Positions 1-10,100 of a DNA stretch of 64,000 nt are shown here, in pieces. The DNA is from Trichaptum fuscoviolaceum (taxonomy: Eukaryota; Basidiomycota; Agaricomycetes; Hymenochaetales; Trichaptaceae). How positions within the stretch are numbered: the first letter of the stretch is position 1; the number at the start of each line of letters is the position of its first letter. A program made the position numbers and the translations under genes. Under the pieces are notes generated by a model. That model ran no database searches. It was given only the letters and a program-made list of their open reading frames with translations, and was not told the DNA's origin. Location of the stretch: assembly GCA_910574455.1 (NCBI GenBank), contig CAJSYZ010000010.1, positions 2,818,770 through 2,882,769 on the forward strand, given 5' to 3'.

Positions 1-1431
1 ATCCCGGTACGATTCCCGGTCGAACCCTGTCTCGGTTCCCGGTCGAAACCCGAACTCGATTCCCGGTCGAAACCCGAACTCGATTCCCGGTCGAAACCCG
101 ATCTCGATTCCCTGCATGATCCCGTCGCGAATCGCGCGAGTTTCCCGTCGTCCAAGGGAAACCCCTTAGCTTCCCCGCTCCTCGATGCTAACCTCGTCTT
201 GAGATAGCCCCAGGTGATTGGCCTGGCCATGCACATGCCAGCCAACAAGTCTTGTTAGTAGCGTCCTGTCCCGGCCCGCAGACCACATTCCCGCCACCCC
301 GTGTGCGGGATTGATCTCATTGTCCGCAAGGACTCGAACCCCGTCCTTAGTCGCCCTGCCCCGCGCGCGCCTCGCGATTAGGCTTCATTACGACATCGAA
401 GCACCGGCTTCTTCGAAGTTGGTCCCTGTCGATCCCCCGCGACCCTGATCCACGCCAGAAGTTGCCTGCAACTTATCCCAAGACGATGTATGCATTACAT
501 CCGCCCCCCACGCTCGTTACCCCGCTGCCTGTGCGCCAGCTTGATACCTCGCGCACAATTACATTCGTTTAGTTCTCTTTGTTTCACTTGACCATGCCTC
601 ACGCTCGTTCCCTTAGATCTTGCCCAGATGTTCCCCGCACCGAATCCCGAATCCCGGATTCACGTCACTGTATGCGCGGCCTTCACCCGCAAGATTGTGT
701 AACTAGTTAGTTGCGCGTTTGTGCATGCCCGTTCCCTGTAGATTCTTCCCAGTAGATAAATACCTGTCGCCACCGTAAGGAGCACTCACTTTTGTCCTCT
801 TGTCGAGTGCTTCCTTAGGTGTGTTTCTGTCTTGTCTCTAGTGTAGTTTTACAATGCTGACTTGTCGAGTGCTTCCTTAGGGAACCTCCTCCTGCTACAG
901 AAGTGTTGCCTTGAGATCCCGGTTATCCTGAGCTCTCTGCTCCCGTCCTGAGCACGCCTGCTCTCTGGCTCTCTTGTCTCTGTCTCGTCCCGGATCCCGC
1001 TTTGCGAATCCCGCCCTGAGTCCTGCCCAGAATCCCGCTTTGAGATTCCCGCCAGAACCCCGCTCTGAGATTCCCGCACGAATCCCGAACGATTCCCGCC
1101 CTGCGATTCCCGCCAGAATCCCGAACGGTTCCCGCTCTGCGATTCCCGCATGAATCCAGATTCCCTCCAGAATCCCACTCTGCGATTCCCGGTCTGCGCG
1201 TTTTCCCGCGCTTCGACTCTGCCTCCCCGCCTCGACTCTGACTCCGTCCCGTCCTCGCCTTGAGCCCCCTTGCGTCTCGCCCCCGTAGCCCCGCTTACCG
1301 TGCGACTCCGTTGGTGTTGTAGCGTCCTTAACGGTTCCTCGTCGCCTTCTCCGCTGCCGCGCGCTCTCCCAGGCCTTGCCCCGGAAGCCGCTAACGCGCC
1401 CCGGCCCCCAGGTTCCCCCCAGGTCGTAACA
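1..1431 (+). repeat. Gypsy-type LTR, 3' portion (left end outside window)
   Basis: The segment is rich in ATTCCCG words and ends in ggtcgtaaca, the same end as the LTR of element A (6265-7082). It shares with that LTR the block 'gtagataaata...cgtaaggagca' followed by a primer-like segment (acttttgtcct, 788-798) and a pair of direct repeats (799-819 and 861-881). CSE1-like sequence resumes at 1432, so the LTR lies inside that gene. Its left end and target duplication are outside the window, so whether it is a solo LTR or the 3' end of a full element cannot be told. Being longer than 1.4 kb and diverged, it is a related family, not the same family as A. Long open frames here on both strands are composition artefacts. 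Confidence 0.75.
11..114. repeat. 24-bp tandem repeat array in LTR
   Basis: Four imperfect head-to-tail copies of a unit of the form gattcccggtcgaaacccga plus four bases lie at the very start of the window. A second, looser series of gattcccgc-containing units lies at about 1010-1190. Both are internal to the LTR. Confidence 0.7.
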
Positions 1432-2960
1432 GCTTTATACGCATCGACACCCGGAGGCCCTCTCGTCTTTGAATACCGTACCGGCCACAGCTCTGTGGGG
1501 ACATCTTGGTGGAGGTCAGATAGCATGTGACGGGCTGGTCAGTCAGGGACTACGCTTCCTCAGCACGGTCATTCGATCAGGAAACTTACAAGGCGACGTT
1601 AGCGGAAAGGGAGATGATTAAGGTTGTGTTCAATGGCGTAGTTGTCCCCAATGTCACATTACGAGGTGCGCAAGCTTCTTCTTTAATCGCGCTCATCTTT
1701 TTACTGATATTATCTTGACCTGCAGAACACGAAGTGCAGCAATTTGAGGACGATCCTCTAGAGTATGTCCGAGTCGATGTCAGGAATCCGCCTCAGGTTA
1801 TTTTATTTCTTTTATTTTTCTTTTATTTTCTGTTACGATCACACTCCGAGTCGGATCCCCGACATGTCCGGTCCGAAACCGGACTTTCTTTGACTCCGAT
1901 TCTCTTCCTTTTTGCGTAGATTACTTGCCTGTATGTTTGCAGGCCGCTAGGACAAGCGCCCTGCAAGCAATTCTCTTTTCTTTCTTTCTTCCGCCACTCC
2001 GACTCGAACCTCCGCTCTACCGATGCGGGACCCCGACTAGAGCGGGACCCCGAACTCCGACTTACGTCAGCGGTATAGGTCGGACCTAGTCGGATCAGGG
2101 TCCAGTGGCTTGGTACTGTATAGTTTTTGCCTTTGTTCATCAAAACCGCGGATCCTCCTGCGAAGCACTCCACTTTTGGCCTCTTGTAAAGTGCTTCTCA
2201 GGTGATGTGTTTATCTTTAGCTCTGATGTGTAGAATAGCTTAATTGACTTGTAAAGTGCTTCTCAGAGTGAGAACCACCGCTCATTGCATCCGATCGTCG
2301 TCTGTGTCCGATTCAGGGTCTCGAAAGCGAAGGAACCACTCTAGGTCGTAACAGTCGACCTTTCTTTCGTGGTGTCCTCTTGGTCCATTGGCGGGTTGAC
2401 TTCGGAGGGAATCACGTGGCGACAAGGAGCGGCCGATGTCCTCCTTGCACTCGTTGCCTCAGGTTTCGAGACTGAGACGACGGAAGTCGTCTTGACGCTA
2501 ATGTGGAACGGACCATAGGAGTACAACAGGAAGAAGCGAGACAAGGAGAGTTGGAAGAGGAAGGATGAGAGTGTGTACCTGCTCACGGCGGTGGCAACTG
2601 TTGGCACAACAGCTCAGGTGAGTGATGCAAATCGTTTAGGAGGAACCGTGAATAATTTGTTGGATCTATAGCTAGGTGTTACAAGCACAAATGCTCTCGT
2701 GGACGTCATGCAGTTCTTCTCACAACATGTGTACAAGGACCTACAAGCCGATGAGAACTCCGTGCATCCAATTCTCCAGGTTGATGTGATTTGCTTTTTG
2801 TACCCCTTCCAAAATCAGGTGTGTAATTATAACATAATAGAATTTTGTATGTATGGATGTAAAGAAGAAAAAATGTTTTTTCTCTCTAACAATAACCTCA
2901 CACCCATCCACGGGTAGCGGGCTCTGCTGTGAGGAACTCGCAGCCACTAACTGCTTGTTG
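1432..2960 (+). pseudogene. CSE1: CSE1/exportin-2 (importin-alpha re-exporter) pseudogene, central part
   Basis: CSE1 is a HEAT-repeat karyopherin that returns importin-alpha to the cytosol. Recognisable blocks occur in order: MIKVVFNGVVVPNVTLR (about 1608-1665), then after an apparent intron EHEVQQFEDDPLEYVRVD (about 1723-1777), then after a solo LTR the ADVLLALVASGFETE block (about 2425-2470), YLLTAVATVGTTAQ (about 2577-2617), then after an intron LGVTSTNALVDVMQFF and SVHPILQVDVICFLYPFQNQ (about 2672-2817). Damage includes an extra base near 1585 that breaks the frame of the RFLSTVIRSG block, an in-frame stop in the MWNGP/EYN region near 2515, the solo LTR, and loss of the 5' part behind the LTR ending at 1431. 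The identification rests on remembered family motifs and should be confirmed with BLASTX. It is certainly non-functional as read. Confidence 0.8.
1778..2353 (+). mobile_element. Solo LTR (A-related gypsy family) with TSD gtcga
   Basis: The 576-bp segment starts tgtcaggaat and ends ggtcgtaaca (TG...CA). It is bounded by gtcga at 1773-1777 and again at 2354-2358, and removing it with one gtcga rejoins the CSE1 reading frame through YVRVDLS. It carries acttttggcct (2172-2182) and paired direct repeats (2183-2202 and 2248-2266), the same arrangement as in the LTR of A. No internal retrotransposon sequence is left, so it is a product of LTR-LTR recombination. Confidence 0.88.
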
Positions 2961-3835
2961 CGCTGAAATGGCGAGGGGATTGCAAGGTCACACTAATCCA
3001 AATGTAGATATATCCCTCAGGCTCACGTGATGTTGCACTTGAAGTTTTCGCGGGACTCGGATGTGTCGCGTCGTCTTGCCCCTTCGTTGCTAACTCATTC
3101 ATGTTGCTCGTTGTGGGCAGTCTTTCTTGTGCTCAACATTCTTAGGTGCATGGTAAGTCATCGCTTCTCCTATTAAATCTGGTGATAATTCCTAAGCTCT
3201 TTGTGCTTGCAATGTCTCTGAACAATCTGGCTACCTTGTGAACAGACCGTCTTCTCCCTCCTACTCCGGGATACTGCAATCCTTCTGGCTATGCTGCTTG
3301 GTGCTTTCGCAAAGTCTCTGAACAATCTGTCTGTCTATCTGTCTATCTGTCTGTCTCATTGTCTCTTTTTCTCTGCTGGAAGCTCTTGGCTCTTCGGTCT
3401 CTGCAATGTCTCTGAACAACCTGGCTGGTACTAATCTGGTAGTACCCTCTGAGTCTTGGTCTGGCTGGTGCTTGCTTACTCTTGGCCATCAAGATCTCCT
3501 GGTAAGTAAGTTGTATCACCGTTTTCATAGAGATTTGTTGATTTGTTAGGCTTGTTGTAATTTTAATGAGATTATTTATTTTTAATGTCTATTATTGCGG
3601 GAACAGGTGTGGACCCCGGGACACTGGTTCAGTGTGAGGACTGCCCGTATGCAACCATATTTCTGAACTCCGCCATATGGCGGCACATTGCAATACACTG
3701 CCATATTTCCAGTGTGGGTAAAGAGCCAACATAGCCTGGTCATCTGTCTGCCAGTATGGCAGACCATTACATTCAATATGGACTTTACAAGTCTATTACA
3801 ATGAACCCGCCAGGAAAATTCAACTTTCGTGATGT
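2961..3835. other. No gene recognised; short repeats and microsatellite
   Basis: This stretch follows the CSE1 remnant and shows no convincing open frame or domain. A motif of the form tctctgaacaa(t/c)ctg recurs three times (about 3218, 3314 and 3407), and a ctgt/ctat microsatellite runs at about 3322-3356. A small palindrome, cgccatatggcg, lies near 3671. Confidence 0.6.
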
Positions 3836-3896
3836 GGGTACCTTAGAAAAACGCAACTGTGTCAATTCTCCGCCAAAACTTAAAAAGTCATGTGAC
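3836..3896 (+). promoter_or_regulatory. Duplicated promoter-like box, copy 1
   Basis: A 25-bp block beginning gggtaccttagaaaaacg is repeated exactly at 5140-5164. In both copies a gtcaYgtga E-box-like core follows about 53 bp later (gtcatgtga at about 3888, gtcacgtga at about 5193), although the bases between differ. Conserved words at conserved spacing upstream of the CSE1-like 5' end suggest a duplicated promoter; this is inference. Confidence 0.4.
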
Positions 3897-5135
3897 TGGC
3901 ACTTTCGGTACCGAAACTGCCTTTCAAAGCAAGTTGTTCTCACTCATTCAAGTTTTTGCCTGTTCTTCAAACATATGCGCACCGAGCGCAAGCCTTCAAC
4001 GATCTACCCTTCGCAGGTCAACAGCGCGCTGCCCTCCAGTTCCTATGTGATGAGCAATAGCTGCCCCAGTGTCTCCGTGTCTACACCCTGCGGCGGTGCA
4101 AGCCGGCTTTGTCTGTGAGGACATGCAACACTGGCGATGAGCGGACACCAAGCGCAAATGTGTCAGGTGCAGTGAGCATTGTAGCTGCGGGAAACACTGG
4201 CACGGGGCAAACTACTCAAGCACAGCTAGCCCTGCTGCATGTCCGCTCAAATTGTGGCACATGGGTACGTGGCCCGGGCTTTGAATGGGCACGCCGCGTC
4301 CTCCCTGGCCGTATTGCAGGTCGCTTAATTGGAAGTTGGCGCGAGGAACGAAGGCGCAACGTCGGCGGCGGGACTGGGAATGATGGTGTCTTTGCGAATG
4401 TCCCTGCGAAACTGAGCCTCTCCGAGGCCATAGTGGAAGGTGAGCTTAATTTGCTGCATTAACAGATTGCTTCTTTACTTTGTAGTCTAACGGTTCTGTT
4501 TCAGATACTTTGCATCCCATATTAAATAGAAGACGGTGTCTATGTCATACTGGAGGAGACGGAGAAGGATGCATCACCATTGCACGCCGCCGCTCAGGCG
4601 GATGTTGTCCCGCCGGACAGGAGACAACAGACTGGGAGACGGCAGCCCATGTGTGTTCCGAGTTGTTCTTTTCGCCGGGAATGATGCTTCAAGGCAAGTG
4701 CCCGATTGATAGTCTCACAACGGGTACGCTCTTCTCATTTGCTTGGATCATGCTTGTTTCTATCCTTCCAATTTGTGGGCTTTCTCCTTACTTACCTCCT
4801 GCATACCACACATGCGGCGAAGCTCGATGCGTGTGCTGGTCTTGGCCTGCCGCTGCTGCAATAGTATGGGTTTGCGTTGAGGACGGGCAAGGATAACGAA
4901 GGCATAGGCACGAATGATGAAGAGAGCATGTGGGGTAGCTGGGGAAATCCTGAAGACACTGTACCTCCACCTCCGCTGATGTTTGATACAGCTGCGGCTG
5001 CTGAAAGTTGGGCAGCTACTCACAATGGGACTGTTCCTGTGGCAGATGCTTCTGCGGCAGCAAGAGTATGGTGTATAATACTTCTGTATTGTATGTGTGC
5101 TTAAAAATATAATTTTCCCGCGAACCGTAGGGTTC
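3897..5135 (+). other. Unresolved region with coding-like fragments
   Basis: Several medium-length open frames on the plus strand (for example 4109-4462, and the frame reading GVYVILEETEKDASPLHAAA at about 4531-4590) look locally protein-like but do not connect into a recognisable product. GT-AG boundaries are possible near 4440-4505 and 4720. I do not recognise a family. It may be a decayed host gene lying between the two CSE1 remnants. Confidence 0.3.
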
Positions 5136-5139
5136 GCTT

Positions 5140-5200
5140 GGGTACCTTAGAAAAACGCAACTGTCCGGATTCTCTGCGAAAACTGATCCAGTCACGTGAA
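5140..5200 (+). promoter_or_regulatory. Duplicated promoter-like box, copy 2
   Basis: Second copy of the box at 3836, again followed by a CACGTGA E-box-like core about 53 bp downstream. It lies about 100-130 bp before the first CSE1-like coding sequence (about 5270-5350), where a promoter would be expected. Confidence 0.4.
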
Positions 5201-5269
5201 ATTTCCTTTATGGGTAAGCGACTTATAAGTCAATTTCGATCACATGCTGATGACAAAGATACCGAGACA

Positions 5270-6264
5270 CCGCCAGATGCAATCCGCCATCGTCGCCAAC
5301 GTTCAACGTGCGTCGTCTTTCTTCTCTTTCTTCAGACACTCCTAATGGCAACGCGTCCTCGTGAGTTTCATACTGATTTCTCTTTCATCTATTCTACATG
5401 TCCCTAACATTGCTAACATTTTGTGTTTTTGTCAATCTTCTACGACTTGACCTGCCAGGATCTGCCGCCCACCTATGAAGACCCGCACTCCGCTTTCTTT
5501 GCTCTCCTCCTTCAGCTCACACTCATTGTCTCCCAAGACCGTTCGGTGCGGCTCGCAGCCAGTGTCTATCTCAAGAACACGATCAAACAGCGATGGGAGG
5601 ATGAAGACTCGCCTTTGGCGGACGCAGAGGAGACGCAGAGGAGACGCAGCTGAAGGGTCAGCTGGTCCCTGCAATAATCGCGCTTTCAAGTCCAGCGGAC
5701 AAGGCATTACGAGCGCAGGTTGCGGAGACCATGTCCAGTGTCGCAAAGTATGATTTCCCCGAGCAGTGGCCAGATCTCATCGATCAGCTCGTCTCTTCAC
5801 TCTCGCCCAAAGCTGCAAATTACCCAACAATCGTCTCTGTTTTCGAAACCGCCACTCGATCTTCGCGCCTTGGCGTTCTGAAATACGCTCGGACTCGCTT
5901 TACTCAATGATCAACTTTGCCGCTTCTCGGGCACCTTCCTCCAAACCTTCGAACACACCGCCACCAATCTTCTGAATGGATTGGGAACTGAAGCGATGGC
6001 GCAGGCTCAGGTCGTGCTTCTGTCATTCTTCTACGACTTGACGTGCCAGGATGTGCCGCCCACCTTTGAAGACTCGCACTCCGCTTTCTTTGGCGCCGAG
6101 CTGGGAGTGCTCACCAAGTTCCTTGCTTGGGACCATGCGCAGTGATCCCGACGATTTGACTCCCTCTTTCCTCACCTAAATCAAAACTTTGATCTTCGAG
6201 CTCGCCAATCTTTATACGCATCAATACCCGGAGGCCCTCTCGTCTTCGAATACCGTACCGGCCA
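5270..6264 (+). pseudogene. CSE1: CSE1/exportin-2 pseudogene, rearranged N-terminal part
   Basis: The karyopherin N-terminal block is clear at about 5511-5600 (SQDRSVRLAASVYLKNTIKQ, typical of CSE1 importin-beta N-terminal repeats) and continues as YDFPEQWPDLIDQLVSSLS (about 5752-5805). Further blocks are AMAQAQVVLLSFFYDLTCQD (about 5994-6050) and a block ending LYTHQYPEALSS-like (about 6209-6245), all spread over different frames. A stop interrupts the frame at about 5651. A block of about 65 bp (about 5438-5503, TCQDLPPTYEDPHSAFF) is a displaced duplicate of 6029-6094 fused in front of the N-terminal segment. The remnant ends abruptly at 6264, where the LTR of element A starts. The continuation expected from the copy at 1432-2960 is missing. 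Confidence 0.78.
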
Positions 6265-7082
6265 TGTCGAGATCCCGGGCTCCTTTTCTCATTTCCCGCA
6301 CTTTCCCGCCAAGGATCCCGACATGAGCAGACAATCCCGCGGGGAGAATCCCGCCATTGGATTCCCCGCGCGAAACCTCATTCCCGAATCGCACGATCCC
6401 ATGCTCACATGACTTATCCCGCACCACCGTCCCGGCAACCATGCACGCATACACACACTCATTTACGACGACCCGCCACGGCACACGTACATTCACTTAT
6501 CAACATACGCTCATTAATCCGCTAGTACCTCAAGGTGACGACCTGCAACAGTCTGGCATACCTAGTCTGGCTAGTCGCGGCCCCGGACCGGACGCTGACG
6601 TCCACGGACAGGCCGTAGCCATCTGGAGAGACGGGATAGACATGCCTAGCAGTGCGGTCGTAGCATGTATCGTTTGTAGTAGATAGGTGCGCATTGCGCA
6701 AGGACATTTAGCGTAGATTAACTATACAGTCTTTACGAAGTAGATAAATAGCTGTAGGCATCGTAAGGAGCACCCCACTTTTGACCTCTTGTGGAGTGCT
6801 TCCTTAGGTGCGATCTCTCTCTTTTCTCCTGTGTAGTTAGTTGCGCAATACTTACTTGTGGAGTGCTTCCTTAGGGATCCGCTTACTTGACGTTCAAAGC
6901 AGTGAAGAGCCCTAGCTGGCCTTGAGAATCCCGCGACGCGCCTGGATAGAATCCCGCGCGTTTCCCGCCTGAATTCCCACGCTCGTTCCCAGTCGCGAAT
7001 CCAGATTCCCGAACGCGGGTTCTTGTCGCGAATTCCAGTTTCCCGAAACTGTTTCCCGCTACAATTCCCGACGGTCGTAACA
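6265..7082 (+). repeat. 5' LTR of element A
   Basis: An 818-bp direct repeat of 26608-27421 plus 38359-38362, with TG...CA ends. It contains four TTTCCCGC words (6292, 6302, 6961, 7052) and many ATTCCCG words. It also has a primer segment acttttgacct (6777-6787) and two direct copies of a cttgtggagtgcttcc block (6788-6808 and 6855-6875). Confidence 0.92.
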
Positions 7083-7084
7083 TT

Positions 7085-7095
7085 AGGTCAAAAGT
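7085..7095 (+). other. Self-primer binding site of element A
   Basis: The 11 nt aggtcaaaagt start 2 nt after the 5' LTR and are the exact reverse complement of acttttgacct at 6777-6787 inside the same LTR. This is the arrangement of Tf1/sushi-type elements, in which the 5' end of the transcript folds back and is cleaved to prime minus-strand synthesis. The transcript start was not measured. Confidence 0.75.
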
Positions 7096-7171
7096 CCTGG
7101 CTCACCGCCGCTCGGACTCGACACCCTCACGCTCTTTACTTCTACCCCCGCACCCGTACCGCCGACCCGCG

Positions 7172-10100
7172 ATGTCGTCCCACCAGGAATGGGGAGGACT
7201 CGCAGACACCTTCGCTTTCCCGTCCCCTAGCTCCTCGATGGAGGAAGACAAACTCCAGCCCATCCTTGATCGCCTCGACACCCTCGAAAAGCGCTACTCC
7301 AAGCTAGTCAACGAACACAATCAGGTCCAGAACACAGTCGCCCAGCTCAAGCACGCCAACCGGGCGTTAGAAGCCCAAATCGCGAGTCAGCCCGCCTCCC
7401 CGTCTGGGGGCGGAGCAGGGCTCAAGATGAAGCTTCCCGACACCTTCAAAGGCGAACGAGCCAAGCTGGAGAACTGGATTCACCAGATTAAGCTCTACCT
7501 GTTCGGACAACATCCGGGACTAGACGAAACCCGCAAGGTCGCATTTGCTCTGATGCTACTGCGGGGGCCGGCGCAAGACTGGGCACGACCCTGTAGAGAT
7601 ATACTCAGTATTCGTGGTAGAAAACTCAGGTGAATTACAGGATGAGAGTGAAACTAAATAATGTCGGCCGTTTAGTGGCTGACCGCGCCATGTATTACAT
7701 AATAAAATAAGTCCGTAAATGCGCAATAAAATAGAAATGTTCGTCAACATCTAACACTCCCCCTGAGCGCGTCCATTCGTGCTCCCCCTTGCTAGAACAT
7801 TCCCAATAGATCGACGCATTTCTTGTGCAAGACTGGGCTCAACGGCTTCGTAAGAATATCTGCCGGATTCGCGGTTCCACTGATATGCTCGACTGCAAGC
7901 TTTCCCTTCTTAACTTCATCTCGAATATGGTGCACCGGAATATCGATATGCTTCGTCTTTGGCTGCTGGACTGGGTTATAAGCTATGGCGATTGCTGCTC
8001 GATTATCGACTTTGATGGTCACGGGATGTCCTCCGAAATCTCGATTGATTTCCTTGCTGAAGTTCCTAAGCCAAAGTGCATGCTTCGCCGTCAATGACAG
8101 GGCCATATATTCAGCTTCAGCTGTCGATAGAGCTACGACAGATTGCTTCTTCGATTTCCAGTTGATAGGGCCCCCGTTAAGCATGAAGACAAAACCCGAG
8201 ACAGATTTACGATCACCCAGATCACCACCATAGTCAGAGTCGCAGTAGCCAATAGGTCGATCGATTGAATTTGACGTCCGATAAACAATTCCGAGGTTTT
8301 CTGTGCCCTTGAGATACTTGAGGACCCGCTTAGCCATGTCCCAGTGTACTGACGTGAAATTTGAGAGATATCGAGCCAGCAAGTTCGCAGAATAAGCAAT
8401 GTCGATTCGGACAACATTAGCCATCCATAGTAATTCTCCGACAAGACTCCTATAAGGATATTGACCCTGAGCATGATATTGATCGACTCCAGATTTAGCG
8501 TGTTCCATTATCGTTATGGCATCAGGTGGAAGAGGTGACGGGACGGTATTTGCATCCGTAAGGTTATATTTTTCCACGGCCCTGGATATCTTGTGAGGCA
8601 CCGATATCTTGATCCAATCTCGACCCTGATCGATTTCCACTTTCATTCCTAGTACTATGCTCGGCTTCGCATATACGTCTTTCTCTTTGAATTCGAATTT
8701 CGACGCTATGATCTTCCTCAGGGTGTCTGCCTCTGCGTTTTGCTGATTAGGGGCTGAAGTTGACGACGATATGCAGTCGTCCACGTAGACTCCCATTAAC
8801 GACTCCCCCTCAGGACCTGATCGGTAGAACGCACTAGGAGTAGACGTAAGTTGTTTCAAGCCGCTTGTTGCTAACGCGTCGCTGAAATGTTCAGTCCAGG
8901 CTCTCGCACCCTGCTTAAGGCCATATAGCGCTTTCTTTAGGTGGCATACTTGTTGCAGGCCACTAGGAGGGAGGAAACCAGTAGGATAGGCGACAAAGAT
9001 GTTGTCTTCGGATAATGGACTATGAAGGTACGCCGAAGTAATATCACGGACGGCTAGGGTTGATGATTTATTTCCAGCTGCCATAGATACGATGGCCTTG
9101 GCTACATCGTAATCCCCAGATGCTGCAAAAGTGTCGTTGTATTCCCCAGGGATTTGAGAGTCTCCTCGAGCAACCCATCGAGCGCGATACTCATGATTGC
9201 CAGTTGGGTCAGTCTTTATGTTGAAGACCCACATGCCTTGTATGATATGGGTGTCGTGTGGTTTGTCGACGACATCCCAGACGTCCATTCCTTCCAGCTT
9301 TCCCACTTCGTAAGTACACGCTTTGACCCATTCACTTTTCTCTGGTGTTAACATGGCTTCGTTCCACGTTCTAGGAATAATGATGCCGTCAACGATACGA
9401 CGTTCCTGCGTGGCATTAGCAGCCTCTGGTAATGGCTTTCGTGCAGGAGTGTCTCGTAGGTTGTACCTAGGCTGTCCAGAAGCCTCGAATTCGGGTGGCA
9501 CGAATGACGTTGTGGAAGAAGAGATCTCTGTCTGGTCGATGTATGCACGGCACGGGAGGTTGGAGTTGTTTTCGTCAAATATGACATCGCGGGATATAAT
9601 AAGACGGTGAGTTGGTAGCATAATTCGATAAGAAGCATCTGAATTAATGCCAACGTAGACTCCAATCTGCGATTTGTTGTCCAGCTTCTTCCTTTGCTCG
9701 GGGATCGTTCTGACGAACGCTCGGCAGCCAAATGCACGAAGGTGAGAGATATTAGGCTTGCGTCCGAATGCTAGTTCATATGGCGTCTTGTCCTTAGGTA
9801 TGAACGATGCGCCCGTACGATTATGAACATAGGCGAAGTGACTATATGCTTCTGCCCAGTACGCGCGAGGAAGACCGGAATCGATTAATGCAGTTCGGAC
9901 AGCATTTGAGCCGGTGCGATTGATTCGCTCTGCGATCCCGTTCATTTCATGACGGTGGGGTGCAATGAGTCGATGGATGATACCCCGGGATGTCAGGTAA
10001 GCGTTCATTTCAGAATTAACAAATTCGCCTCCGTTGTCGGAGTGGACGCTGTGAATACGACGTCCAAATTGGTTTTCGATGTAAGCATCAATTTCGCGAA

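Noticed and set aside
849..1526. 225-codon minus-strand ORF rich in repeats of the form RESQSGNRSGF
   Set aside because: It is the translation of the ATTCCCG repeat array of an LTR; periodic composition, no domain.
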